Made by a program: the position numbers and the translations under genes. The notes under the pieces are model-generated. The model was not told the origin of the DNA and searched no databases. It saw only the letters and a list, made by a program, of their open reading frames with translations. DNA of 10,980 nucleotides from SIG578 sp036311245. GTDB taxonomy: Bacteria > Bacillota > Clostridia > Oscillospirales > Ruminococcaceae. The stretch is taken from positions 1 to 10,980 of the forward strand of contig JAXJQH010000114.1 of the NCBI GenBank assembly GCA_036311245.1, given 5' to 3'. Below are positions 1 to 5,999 of the stretch, piece by piece; the stretch's first letter is position 1; the number at the start of each line of letters is the position of its first letter.

Positions 1-683
1 GCCCTGTTCCTAAAATTGCGGGCAGCGGCTGCGGAAGTGCGCTTTTAAAAACTCCCGAGCTTGCCGAAAAAATCGTTTCGTCGGTTGCAAAGAAAATTTC
101 AATTCCCGTAAGCGTTAAAATCCGCATAGGATGGGACAGCCAGAGCATATGCGGCGCTGAGTTTGCAAAGCGCCTTGAGGGTAGCGGTGCCGCGTTCATA
201 GCCGTTCACGGCAGAACAAGAGAGCAGATGTATATGCCCTCTGTAAACCTTGATGCTATTGCCGCAGTTAAGGCGGCGGTTAGAATCCCCGTTATTGCCA
301 ACGGAGATATCGCTTCCTATAATGATGCTAAGAAAACCTATGAGCGCACAGGATGCGACGCTATTATGGTTGGCAGAGCGGCGCTTGGAAATCCTTTCAT
401 ATTCCGCGAGCTTTCAGCCTTTGAAAAAGGGCTGGATATTCCTAAAAGCCCCACCTTTTCAGAGCGTATGGAAAATTTGCGTTCTCTTTGCCTTTTAGAA
501 ATAGAAAACAAGGGCGAGCGGCTGGCTATGCTTGAACTCAGGCGGCATCTTCCATTTTTCTTTAAGGGAATGCGTGGCGCTGCCGAAATTCGCAGACAAT
601 GCTGCTGTGTTGAAAGCCGCGATGAGCTTTTTAAAATCATTGAAACCGCACTCAGTATACAAAATCACAACGGGGAGGACTAA
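1..683 (+). CDS. dusB: tRNA-dihydrouridine synthase, DusB/NifR3 type (5' end outside window)
   Basis: FMN-dependent enzyme that reduces specific uridines in tRNA to dihydrouridine in the cytoplasm. The frame is open from base 3 to the TAA at 681-683, giving 226 codons, so about 100 N-terminal residues of a family protein of roughly 320 residues are missing. The visible part starts at PVPKIAGSG, which follows the MGC of the family motif MGCP. Bases 1-2 (gc) are therefore probably the end of the catalytic cysteine codon TGC. Further family landmarks are SVKIRIGWD (substrate/FMN strand), AVHGRTREQ, PVIANGDI, CDAIMVGRAALGNP (phosphate-binding end of the TIM barrel) and the helical C-terminal domain with HLPFFFKGMRGAAEIR. 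A non-standard Cys sits in GSGCGSALL where Gly or Ser is more usual. The downstream membrane-protein gene starts 6 nt after the stop and its ribosome site lies inside the end of this gene, so the two are cotranscribed. Identification as a Dus enzyme is secure; the subtype is very likely. Confidence 0.94.
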   Translation, partial: PVPKIAGSGCGSALLKTPELAEKIVSSVAKKISIPVSVKIRIGWDSQSICGAEFAKRLEGSGAAFIAVHGRTREQMYMPSVNLDAIAAVKAAVRIPVIANGDIASYNDAKKTYERTGCDAIMVGRAALGNPFIFRELSAFEKGLDIPKSPTFSERMENLRSLCLLEIENKGERLAMLELRRHLPFFFKGMRGAAEIRRQCCCVESRDELFKIIETALSIQNHNGED

Positions 684-689
684 ACTTCT

Positions 690-1841
690 GTGAAATTCGA
701 AAAAAACAACAAATATCTTACCATTGCGCTTTACTCCTTCGGGGTTATTGCAGCTACCGTTATTTTAATATTTATTATGCTTGAGCCCTCCAAAATAACA
801 GGTGCAATAGGAAGCTTTTTTACCATTCTTTCCCCTGTTATAACGGGATTTGTGCTTGCATTTATTTTAAATCCTCTGCTTAACTTTTTTGAGCAGGTCG
901 TGTTTAAAAAGGCACTTAAAGCGGACAAGCACCAGAAATTAAAGAGAGCTCTTTCGATGATATTGACCTATCTGCTTTTCATCGGAATTCTCACCCTATT
1001 TCTCATGCTGATTGTCCCCTCGCTAATCGACAGCATAACCGACCTTATTAGAAACATTCGGAGCTATTACACCAAGGGTATAGAGCTTATTGAAGAGCTG
1101 CTTGCGCGCTTTAACATTTCCTCAGATGTTTTAGGACCGTTTAACGATATCGGAAACAAGATTATTGAGCTTGTTATTGACACAATGAACGCTCTGCTTC
1201 CCCGTCTTGGAACACTTGCAAACTCTGCCATTTCGGTTGTAAAGAACACCTTTATTGGCTTTGCATTTTCCATTTATATGCTGGCATCCAAAGAAACCTT
1301 CCGCAGGCAGTTTTCCCGCGTTCTTTACACATTCACCCGTAAAACGACACACAACCGTGTCCGCCGCATAGCTCATCTTTCCTACCACACATTCAGCAAA
1401 TATCTCTCGGGATATCTTGTTGACTCACTGATTATCGGCATAATATGCTACATTGTTATGCTCATTTTCGGCTGGCCCTATCCCGCGCTTATCAGCATTA
1501 TTATCGGAGTTTTCAATATGATTCCGATTTTCGGTCCTATCATCGGAACAATTCCCAGCGTTCTGCTCATATTCCTCATAAATCCTTGGCAGGCGCTGTT
1601 CTTTGCGATTTTCATAATTATTCTCCAGCAGATAGACGGAAACTTTATTTGCCCAAGAATTCTCGGCGAGAGAATAGGTATAAAGCCTTTCTGGGTTATG
1701 CTTGCAATCGTTGTGGGCGGCTCGATGTTTGGTATTGTAGGAATGCTCATAAGCGTTCCGACCTTTGCGATTATCTATTCGCTTGCACGCACCTATCTCG
1801 ATAGAAAATATCACGAGAAGCAAACAAAGGATGCAGAATGA
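690..1841 (+). CDS. AI-2E family (PerM/YtvI-like) multispanning membrane protein
   Basis: An integral membrane protein of the AI-2E transporter/PerM superfamily; characterised members export small molecules or exchange ions, but the substrate cannot be read from sequence. The length of 383 residues is typical. Hydrophobic segments lie near residues 10-31, 36-60, 86-110, 180-200, 238-262, 263-290, 294-315 and 333-367. The C-terminal family signature is clear: GYLVDSLIIG, then NMIPIFGPIIG, INPWQALFF, QQIDGNFICPRILGERIGI and FGIVGMLISVP. Residues 111-175 form the usual soluble amphipathic insertion between the early and late helices. The start is a GTG at 690; a GGGGAGG ribosome site at 672-678 lies within the end of dusB, 11 nt upstream. 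The stop overlaps the next gene's ATG by 4 nt (ATGA), indicating translational coupling. In spore-formers a relative (YtvI) is a sporulation protein, which is another possible role. The family call is firm; the function is unknown. Confidence 0.92.
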   Translation: MKFEKNNKYLTIALYSFGVIAATVILIFIMLEPSKITGAIGSFFTILSPVITGFVLAFILNPLLNFFEQVVFKKALKADKHQKLKRALSMILTYLLFIGILTLFLMLIVPSLIDSITDLIRNIRSYYTKGIELIEELLARFNISSDVLGPFNDIGNKIIELVIDTMNALLPRLGTLANSAISVVKNTFIGFAFSIYMLASKETFRRQFSRVLYTFTRKTTHNRVRRIAHLSYHTFSKYLSGYLVDSLIIGIICYIVMLIFGWPYPALISIIIGVFNMIPIFGPIIGTIPSVLLIFLINPWQALFFAIFIIILQQIDGNFICPRILGERIGIKPFWVMLAIVVGGSMFGIVGMLISVPTFAIIYSLARTYLDRKYHEKQTKDAE

Positions 1842-2455
1842 AATCAAAACACTTTATTTGGGACTTTGATGGGACAATTATAGACACCTATCCCCACACA
1901 ACCACCGCATTTATGGAAACGGCAGAAAAGCACGGCATTAAGGCAAACTTTGACGAGGCAATGGTGCACCTTCGCCACTCTCTTTCGGGAACAAAATCTA
2001 TTTATAATCTTTCCGACGAGGTGTATGATAGCTTTGTACAGCGCGCGCTTGAGCTGTGGTTTGAGCCGATACCTATGCCTTATGATGGGATAGAGGCAGT
2101 TTTAGAGAAAATTGTTAGGGCGGGCGGAAAGAATTTTATCTACACCAACAGAGATGACACCGCCCTAAAATACCTTAAGCATTACGGGTTACTTAAGTAT
2201 TTTACCGATTTTGTTTACAACACCTCTCCTGCCTACTCCCGCAAGCCTGCCCCCGATTCGGTTGAGTATATAGTAAAAAAGCACTCACTTGATAGGAATG
2301 AGGTTGCAATGGTGGGTGACAGAGAGATTGATGTTCTTTCGGGCAAAAATGCAGGCTGCAAGGCAATTTTGTTCGATGAGTTTCACATAAGTAAACAAAC
2401 CGCTGCCGATGCGGTTATCTACGATATTACAAGGGTTTCAGACTATATTAAGTGA
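1838..2455 (+). CDS. HAD-superfamily phosphatase, subfamily IA
   Basis: Soluble Mg-dependent phosphohydrolase of the phosphoglycolate phosphatase / beta-phosphoglucomutase-like group; its substrate is not identifiable. All four HAD motifs are present in 205 residues: motif I WDFDGT with nucleophile D9 and acid/base D11, motif II YTNR with T103, motif III K136 in SRKPAP, and motif IV MVGDREID with D161 and D165. Residues 16-85 form a small helical cap (type C1). The start is an ATG overlapping the stop of the AI-2E gene by 4 nt, with AAAGGA at 1826-1831 as ribosome site, so it is the last gene of the dusB-led operon. It ends right at a hairpin terminator. Whether it has a metabolic link to its neighbours is not evident. 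Confidence 0.9.
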   Translation: MKSKHFIWDFDGTIIDTYPHTTTAFMETAEKHGIKANFDEAMVHLRHSLSGTKSIYNLSDEVYDSFVQRALELWFEPIPMPYDGIEAVLEKIVRAGGKNFIYTNRDDTALKYLKHYGLLKYFTDFVYNTSPAYSRKPAPDSVEYIVKKHSLDRNEVAMVGDREIDVLSGKNAGCKAILFDEFHISKQTAADAVIYDITRVSDYIK

Positions 2456-2488
2456 AAAAACGCGATGGTTTTTTACCATCGCGTTTTT
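2456..2488. terminator. Bidirectional intrinsic terminator between convergent genes
   Basis: A perfect 9-bp stem (CGCGATGGT at 2461-2469 with ACCATCGCG at 2475-2483) encloses a five-T loop. It is flanked by five A on the left and five T on the right, which extend the pairing and supply a U-tract on both strands. It sits between the stop of the HAD gene (2455) and the stop of the phosphoribosyltransferase gene (2491), so it can end both converging transcripts. Confidence 0.92.
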
Positions 2489-2490
2489 AT

Positions 2491-3132
2491 TTATAGCTTT
2501 GAATATCCGTGGTAGTTTACAAGCGCATCAATTTTCTCGCCGCGCTTGCACATAGGGCAGTCCTTGGGGCTATAGCACTCATAGCCAGGCAGGTCACTCG
2601 GGTCAAATACCGAATGTACGGGGTACCCGCCGCACTCCTGTTTGCTTGCAAATATCGAAGAAACTCCGACAACATTACCGCCGTAATAGTTTACTGCGTC
2701 AATAGCCGCCTCTACGGTGCGTCCACTCGAAACCGAAACCGCCAATATAAGAACATGCTTTCCCGCTATCATAGGAACGATATTATCGCGGAATAAAAGC
2801 TGGCTTGCATTTGTGGATTCAGGGGTTACCACATAAATGGTCTGATGAGCATTCAGGTTTACAAAATCCCCCTGTGTCAGCTTATCTGCAAGGCAGGTGC
2901 CTACAACCTCCATACCGTCAAGGCAAAGAATGGTGTCAACTATAGTGTTGTGCCGATAATATGAGCAAAGCTCCTCAGCTACCGCCTGTGCCTCGGAAAG
3001 ACGCGATTTCTGAGCCGCAACATCAATGTAATAATTGCTGTGGCTGTTGCTGGTGGCAAAGTGGCCTTTAGATACACGCAAATATAGATTTTCTCGTTTG
3101 GTTTTTATTTTCATTATTTCAGAAGTCGGCAT
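2491..3132 (-). CDS. Phosphoribosyltransferase-like protein (orotate PRTase-type fold) with altered PRPP loop
   Basis: A 213-residue protein resembling orotate phosphoribosyltransferases and related type I PRTases, enzymes that join PRPP to a base. The similarity is overall: an N-terminal segment with SKGHFATSNSHSNYYIDV, an alternating beta/alpha core, and at residues 127-139 the stretch VLILAVSVSSGRT where the PRPP-binding loop (normally VDDVxTTGGT-like) should be. The two acidic residues of that loop are absent, replaced by Ala and Val/Ser, so ordinary PRTase chemistry is doubtful; a binding or regulatory role is possible. The C-terminus has a Cys cluster (C176, C182, C185; ECYSPKDCPMC) that could bind a metal. 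The start at 3132 is chosen over Met7 because an AAGGGGGT ribosome site (3139-3146) lies 6 nt upstream. The gene stands alone, with its own promoter and a palindrome overlapping the -10. Fold call fairly sure; function unknown. Confidence 0.72.
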   Translation of the reverse strand: MPTSEIMKIKTKRENLYLRVSKGHFATSNSHSNYYIDVAAQKSRLSEAQAVAEELCSYYRHNTIVDTILCLDGMEVVGTCLADKLTQGDFVNLNAHQTIYVVTPESTNASQLLFRDNIVPMIAGKHVLILAVSVSSGRTVEAAIDAVNYYGGNVVGVSSIFASKQECGGYPVHSVFDPSDLPGYECYSPKDCPMCKRGEKIDALVNYHGYSKL

Positions 3133-3152
3133 ATTTTTACCCCCTTAAGCTA

Positions 3153-3177
3153 TTATTGTAATATTATTTTACAATAA
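3153..3177. promoter_or_regulatory. Palindromic operator candidate upstream of the PRTase-like gene
   Basis: A perfect 9-bp inverted repeat, TTATTGTAA at 3153-3161 and TTACAATAA at 3169-3177, with a 7-nt AT spacer. It overlaps the predicted -10 box and start point of the promoter reading into the PRTase-like gene, the position expected for a repressor site. It is too AT-rich to be a convincing terminator and there is no gene end beside it. The cognate regulator is not identifiable. Confidence 0.5.
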
Positions 3178-3194
3178 CATCCACTCAATTACAA
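3166..3194 (-). promoter_or_regulatory. Predicted sigma-A type promoter for the PRTase-like gene
   Basis: On the minus strand, a -35 TTGTAA (3189-3194) and a -10 TAAAAT (3166-3171) are separated by 17 nt. The start point would be near 3159, giving a leader of roughly 26 nt that includes the ribosome site. This leaves no room for a riboswitch. Confidence 0.5.
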
Positions 3195-3212
3195 GAGTTT
3201 TTTTGCAATGCA

Positions 3213-3238
3213 ATACCCCCTACCGCAGTAGGGGGTAT
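3213..3238. terminator. Perfect C5/G5 hairpin downstream of the PstS-like gene
   Basis: An 11-bp perfect stem (ATACCCCCTAC at 3213-3223, GTAGGGGGTAT at 3228-3238) has a 4-nt loop. It lies 35 nt past the stop of the PstS-like gene and before the promoter of the PRTase-like gene, where a terminator is expected. On the minus strand it is followed by TGCATTGCAAAAAAA and not by a U-tract, so it may be a weak terminator or a 3'-end stabilising hairpin. On the plus strand a T-rich stretch follows, but no plus-strand gene ends here. Confidence 0.5.
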
Positions 3239-3272
3239 CATTTATTTTAATTTAATGGGGTTCTTACTTATT

Positions 3273-4169
3273 TTATTTAATAATTTCAGACCACTTAGTG
3301 GTTTCGCCTTTATAAATGCTCCTTACCTGCTCTGAGGTTATATTGCTGAGGGTGTTTTCTTTGTTTACAACAACAGCAATCGCATCCTCACAAACTGTGT
3401 TTTCCTTATGGGTTTCTTTTTCCTTGTCGCTTAAGGTGCGGGTGATAAAGGCGATATCATCTTTTTCATCTACACCATCAATGGCATCTTTAGAATTTTC
3501 CTTTGTGATTTCAATTTTGAGCTTATCATTAAGCTTTTTATATTCCTCGCAAAGATTCTTTATGGCAGGCTCAGAGGAAGACGCAGCGCTTATCTCTAAT
3601 GTTCCCTCAGGCTTTTTAGTTGTAAAAGCGCCTGTGTCACCGTTTGAAATATAGCCGTTATCCATAAGGATATTCTGACCCTCTTCGGACAAAACAAAGT
3701 TTAAGAAATCCTGAGCTACTTCGCCTGTTTCGGTTGTTGTAACGGCGACAAGCTTGTGCTTAAATGAATAGTTTCCATTTTTTACATTTGCAGCAGAAGG
3801 CGCAACACCGTTTACCTTAAGCGCCTTAACCTTGTCAGTTACAGAGGTCAGCGGCAGATAGCTTATGGCATATTTATCATCTGCAACAGCAGTTCTGATT
3901 TCATCTGCCGACTCTCTTACCGCAGCGCCCTCAAATGTTAAATCGGTGTTATCTCCTTCGGTTTCCTTGCGAAGAAAGCCGAAAAGATCTGCAACAACGC
4001 CTCTCAGACCCGCCCCCTCTTCGCGAGTGACTACGGTTATCTTTTTTGAAGTGTCAAAAGCGCGGCTCTCAGTGTCATTATCACCGTTCTGCTCGCCTCC
4101 TTGACTGCATCCGCAAAGGGTGGTGAGCGAAATTACCGATATTGCCAAAAGTGACAGTACTTTTTTCAT
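3273..4169 (-). CDS. PstS-like phosphate-binding lipoprotein, apparently circularly permuted
   Basis: An extracytoplasmic solute-binding lipoprotein related to PstS of phosphate ABC transporters. Residues 1-21 are a lipoprotein signal (lipobox LCGC, lipidated C21), followed by a short polar linker. In ordinary PstS the chain begins with the GSTSV-type domain and reaches the WSE hinge before the VxREEGSGTRG segment. Here the order is reversed. Residues 43-174 match the usual second part: ITVVTREEGAGLRG, then DKYAISYLPL, VKALKVNGVAPSAANVKNG and FLNFVLSEEGQ..L..NGYI. Residues 188-298 match the usual first part: EGTLEISAASSSEPAIKNL, EYKKLN.KLKIEI, DDIAFITRTLSDKE, AIAVVVNKEN.LSNIT.EQVRSIYKGETTKWSEI, with the protein stopping at the hinge. 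Of the ligand motif GSGT, Ser and Thr are Ala and Leu. A CTCCTT-complement ribosome site (4178-4183) lies 8 nt upstream. No pstCAB genes are adjacent. The family is sure; the ligand is unproven. Confidence 0.88.
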   Translation of the reverse strand: MKKVLSLLAISVISLTTLCGCSQGGEQNGDNDTESRAFDTSKKITVVTREEGAGLRGVVADLFGFLRKETEGDNTDLTFEGAAVRESADEIRTAVADDKYAISYLPLTSVTDKVKALKVNGVAPSAANVKNGNYSFKHKLVAVTTTETGEVAQDFLNFVLSEEGQNILMDNGYISNGDTGAFTTKKPEGTLEISAASSSEPAIKNLCEEYKKLNDKLKIEITKENSKDAIDGVDEKDDIAFITRTLSDKEKETHKENTVCEDAIAVVVNKENTLSNITSEQVRSIYKGETTKWSEIIK

Positions 4170-4257
4170 TTTTATTTCTCCTTTTAATAGGTTTACTTTA
4201 AGTATGGCAGATTCTAAATAAAATATACCCCATTAAAATCCTTTTTAAACCAATTTC

Positions 4258-4286
4258 TTTACTAATGACATAATCTGTGATATACT
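4258..4286 (+). promoter_or_regulatory. Predicted promoter for the serpin/GIY-YIG operon
   Basis: A -35 TTTACT (4258-4263) and a -10 TATACT (4281-4286) are separated by 17 nt, with a TG at 4278-4279 giving an extended -10. The start point would be near 4293, directly before the AAGGAG ribosome site (4294-4299), so the leader is very short. The remaining divergent intergenic space to 4170 is AT-rich and I see no convincing promoter for the minus-strand gene in it. Confidence 0.6.
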
Positions 4287-4308
4287 TAAAATAAAGGAGT
4301 GAGGTAAT

Positions 4309-5634
4309 ATGAAAAAAACTGTACTCGCGCTGCTGCTTGCATGTTTTATAATTTTCTCTTGTGCCTGCTCAAATAATTCTTTAGGCTCGGTCGCGCAGGC
4401 TCCTTCCTCAAATAAGTCCTCAAGTCAGGCTGAAAGCCAAGACAACCTTTCCTCTGAGTCATCCCAGCCACCAAGTCCCAATACAGATGACGGCATAACC
4501 AAGAAATTAAGCGAAGGATTTACCACCGCAACAGGCTTCCAAAGCGTTGCGCTCAAGGGAAAAACGGGCAAAACCGCTGCTGATTTTTCCTATAGTCTTT
4601 TTAAAAACGCATACAGCGACAGCGCAAACACACTCATATCCCCCGCCTCTGTTATGTACGCGCTTGCTATGGCGGCAAACGGCGCAGAAAATAACACTCT
4701 AAAGCAGATTGAAGAGGCGCTCGGCGCTGACCGCGACACAATAAACAAATATCTCAGAAGCTACATGTCCTCGTTGCCTATAGATGGAAGCACCCTTTCG
4801 CTCTCACAGTCTGTTTGGGTCAACTTAAGCTGCGATGTTAAAAATAGCTTTTTGCAGACAAACGCCGATTATTTTAACGCAGATATTTTCTCCGCTCCAA
4901 TGAATATGTCGACGGTCAATGACATAAATAAGTGGGTTAGCGACAAGACTGACGGTGAAATAGACCGCGCCCTAAATTCCCTTTCTGCCGACGACCTTTT
5001 GGTGCTTATAAACGCAACACTCTTTGAGGGCAAATGGGAAAACGAATACAAGGAGTCCTCTATCAGAAAGGGGGACTTTTACAACTCAAATAATTCCAAG
5101 GCTCGGGTAAATTACCTCTATTCCTCTGAGGATATTTATATATCGGGAGAGGGATACAGCGGATTTGTAAAGCCTTATGCTGGCGAGCGCTTTGCATTTG
5201 CGGCTCTTTTGCCTGACTCTGAAGCTTCGCTTTCCTCGCTTGTTTCCTCTCTTGACGGAAAAGCTCTTGCATCTATTATTGAAAATGCAAGCCATCAGGA
5301 TGTTTCTGTTGCTATCCCCGAATTTTCAATAAAATGCGACACTCCGCTTATTGAGATACTTAAAAAAATGGGCATAACCGACGCATTTGACTCAAAGGCA
5401 GACTTTTCCTCTATGAGCAGTGAAAAGGTTTATCTTTCTGAGGTAGACCACAAAACATCCATCAAGCTAAACCGCCACGGCACAAAAGCCGCCGCCTCGA
5501 CCGTTATAAAAGCTACAAGAGGGTCATATACCAAGCCAAAATCCGTCATCCTGAATAAACCGTTTCTTTATGTAATTTACGATACCGAGGCTGATATACC
5601 TGCATTTATCGGCACTGTTACAAATCTTTCCTAA
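4309..5634 (+). CDS. Surface-anchored serpin family protease inhibitor (lipoprotein)
   Basis: A serpin: a suicide inhibitor that traps serine (or cysteine) proteases by cleavage of its reactive-centre loop. Residues 1-20 are a lipoprotein signal peptide with a possible lipid Cys at 18 (context IFSC) or 20, then a Ser/Gln/Pro-rich linker to about residue 60, so the inhibitor should sit tethered outside the membrane. The serpin domain covers about 88-441. Landmarks are TLISPASVMYALAMAANGA, NKWVSDKTDGEID, LLVLINATLFEGKWE, FAALLPD, VAIPEFSI, LKKMGITDAF, and the C-terminal NKPFLYVIYD..ADIPAFIGTV. The hinge G391-TKAAAST-398 has the small residues needed for loop insertion, suggesting an inhibitory serpin, although the usual Glu at P17 is Arg. 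Counting from the hinge places the scissile bond around T403-R404-G405-S406, so a trypsin-like target is plausible. Relatives in gut clostridia and bifidobacteria inhibit host or microbial proteases. AAGGAG lies 9 nt upstream of the ATG. Confidence 0.93.
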   Translation: MKKTVLALLLACFIIFSCACSNNSLGSVAQAPSSNKSSSQAESQDNLSSESSQPPSPNTDDGITKKLSEGFTTATGFQSVALKGKTGKTAADFSYSLFKNAYSDSANTLISPASVMYALAMAANGAENNTLKQIEEALGADRDTINKYLRSYMSSLPIDGSTLSLSQSVWVNLSCDVKNSFLQTNADYFNADIFSAPMNMSTVNDINKWVSDKTDGEIDRALNSLSADDLLVLINATLFEGKWENEYKESSIRKGDFYNSNNSKARVNYLYSSEDIYISGEGYSGFVKPYAGERFAFAALLPDSEASLSSLVSSLDGKALASIIENASHQDVSVAIPEFSIKCDTPLIEILKKMGITDAFDSKADFSSMSSEKVYLSEVDHKTSIKLNRHGTKAAASTVIKATRGSYTKPKSVILNKPFLYVIYDTEADIPAFIGTVTNLS

Positions 5635-5645
5635 AGAGGGATAAA

Positions 5646-5984
5646 ATGCAACGCTGTTACTACGTTTATATGCTTCGTTGCCGAGGCGGCAGCCTATACA
5701 CAGGGATTACCACTGACCTTAACAGACGGCTTTCCGAGCACCGAGAAAAGGCTGGAAAAGGTGCAAAATACACCTTTTCCCACGAGGTTATCGGCTTTGA
5801 GTGCGCCTTTAAATGCGAAAATCGACAGCTTGCAAGCAGGCTTGAATATCACATAAAAGCCCTAACTAAACAGAAAAAAGAGCAGCTCATTAAAAATCCA
5901 CTGCTGCTCTCTGAGTTTTTAGGTAAAAAACTCGAATGTGATTTGTTTTCCCCCGTAACATTAAAAGAGGATAAGGCTCTTTAG
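5646..5984 (+). CDS. Small GIY-YIG domain protein (UPF0213/YhbQ-like)
   Basis: A 112-residue single-domain GIY-YIG protein of the UPF0213/YhbQ type; the fold cuts DNA in larger enzymes, but the role of these stand-alone proteins is poorly defined. The motif halves are YVYMLRC (residues 6-12, the GIY strand) and SLYTGITTDLNRRLSEH (16-32, with YTG for YIG and the catalytic-type Arg at 27/28). The metal-ligand Glu is E67 in SRLEYHIK, followed by the family's KALTKQKKEQL helix. The length is a little above the usual 80-100 residues because of a C-terminal tail. The gene starts 11 nt after the serpin stop with AGAGGG (5635-5640) as ribosome site, so it is probably cotranscribed with the serpin. 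No functional link to protease inhibition is apparent. The last codons and the stop lie inside the terminator hairpin. Confidence 0.88.
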   Translation: MQRCYYVYMLRCRGGSLYTGITTDLNRRLSEHREKAGKGAKYTFSHEVIGFECAFKCENRQLASRLEYHIKALTKQKKEQLIKNPLLLSEFLGKKLECDLFSPVTLKEDKAL

Positions 5985-5999
5985 GCCTTATCCTCTTTT
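5963..5999. terminator. Bidirectional terminator overlapping the 3' end of the GIY-YIG gene
   Basis: A perfect 15-bp stem (5963-5977 with 5985-5999) has a 7-nt loop and is followed by further T residues to 6001. The left arm encodes the last residues of the GIY-YIG protein (KEDKA) and its TAG stop (5982-5984) lies in the loop. The stop codon of the convergent HAD-IIA gene begins at 6000-6002, so one hairpin serves both operons. Confidence 0.92.

Noticed and set aside
1445..1804. 119-codon plus-strand frame inside the AI-2E gene
   Set aside because: An out-of-frame shadow of the transporter gene with no motif and an unlikely composition.
1425..1847. 140-codon open frame on the minus strand inside the AI-2E gene
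   Set aside because: Antisense to a gene with clear family motifs; the product is low-complexity polar sequence and there is no ribosome site or family resemblance.
3133..3160. Purine-type riboswitch in front of the PRTase-like gene
   Set aside because: The predicted leader is about 26 nt, too short for a riboswitch, and the conserved aptamer sequence is absent.
3204..3214. Short palindrome TTGCAATGCAA
   Set aside because: It has five-base arms only, in AT-rich DNA, and overlaps the start of a stronger hairpin; likely chance.
5646..5984. GIY-YIG protein as a homing or anti-phage endonuclease
   Set aside because: It is a single small UPF0213-like domain with no DNA-binding extension, intron, or defence neighbours.
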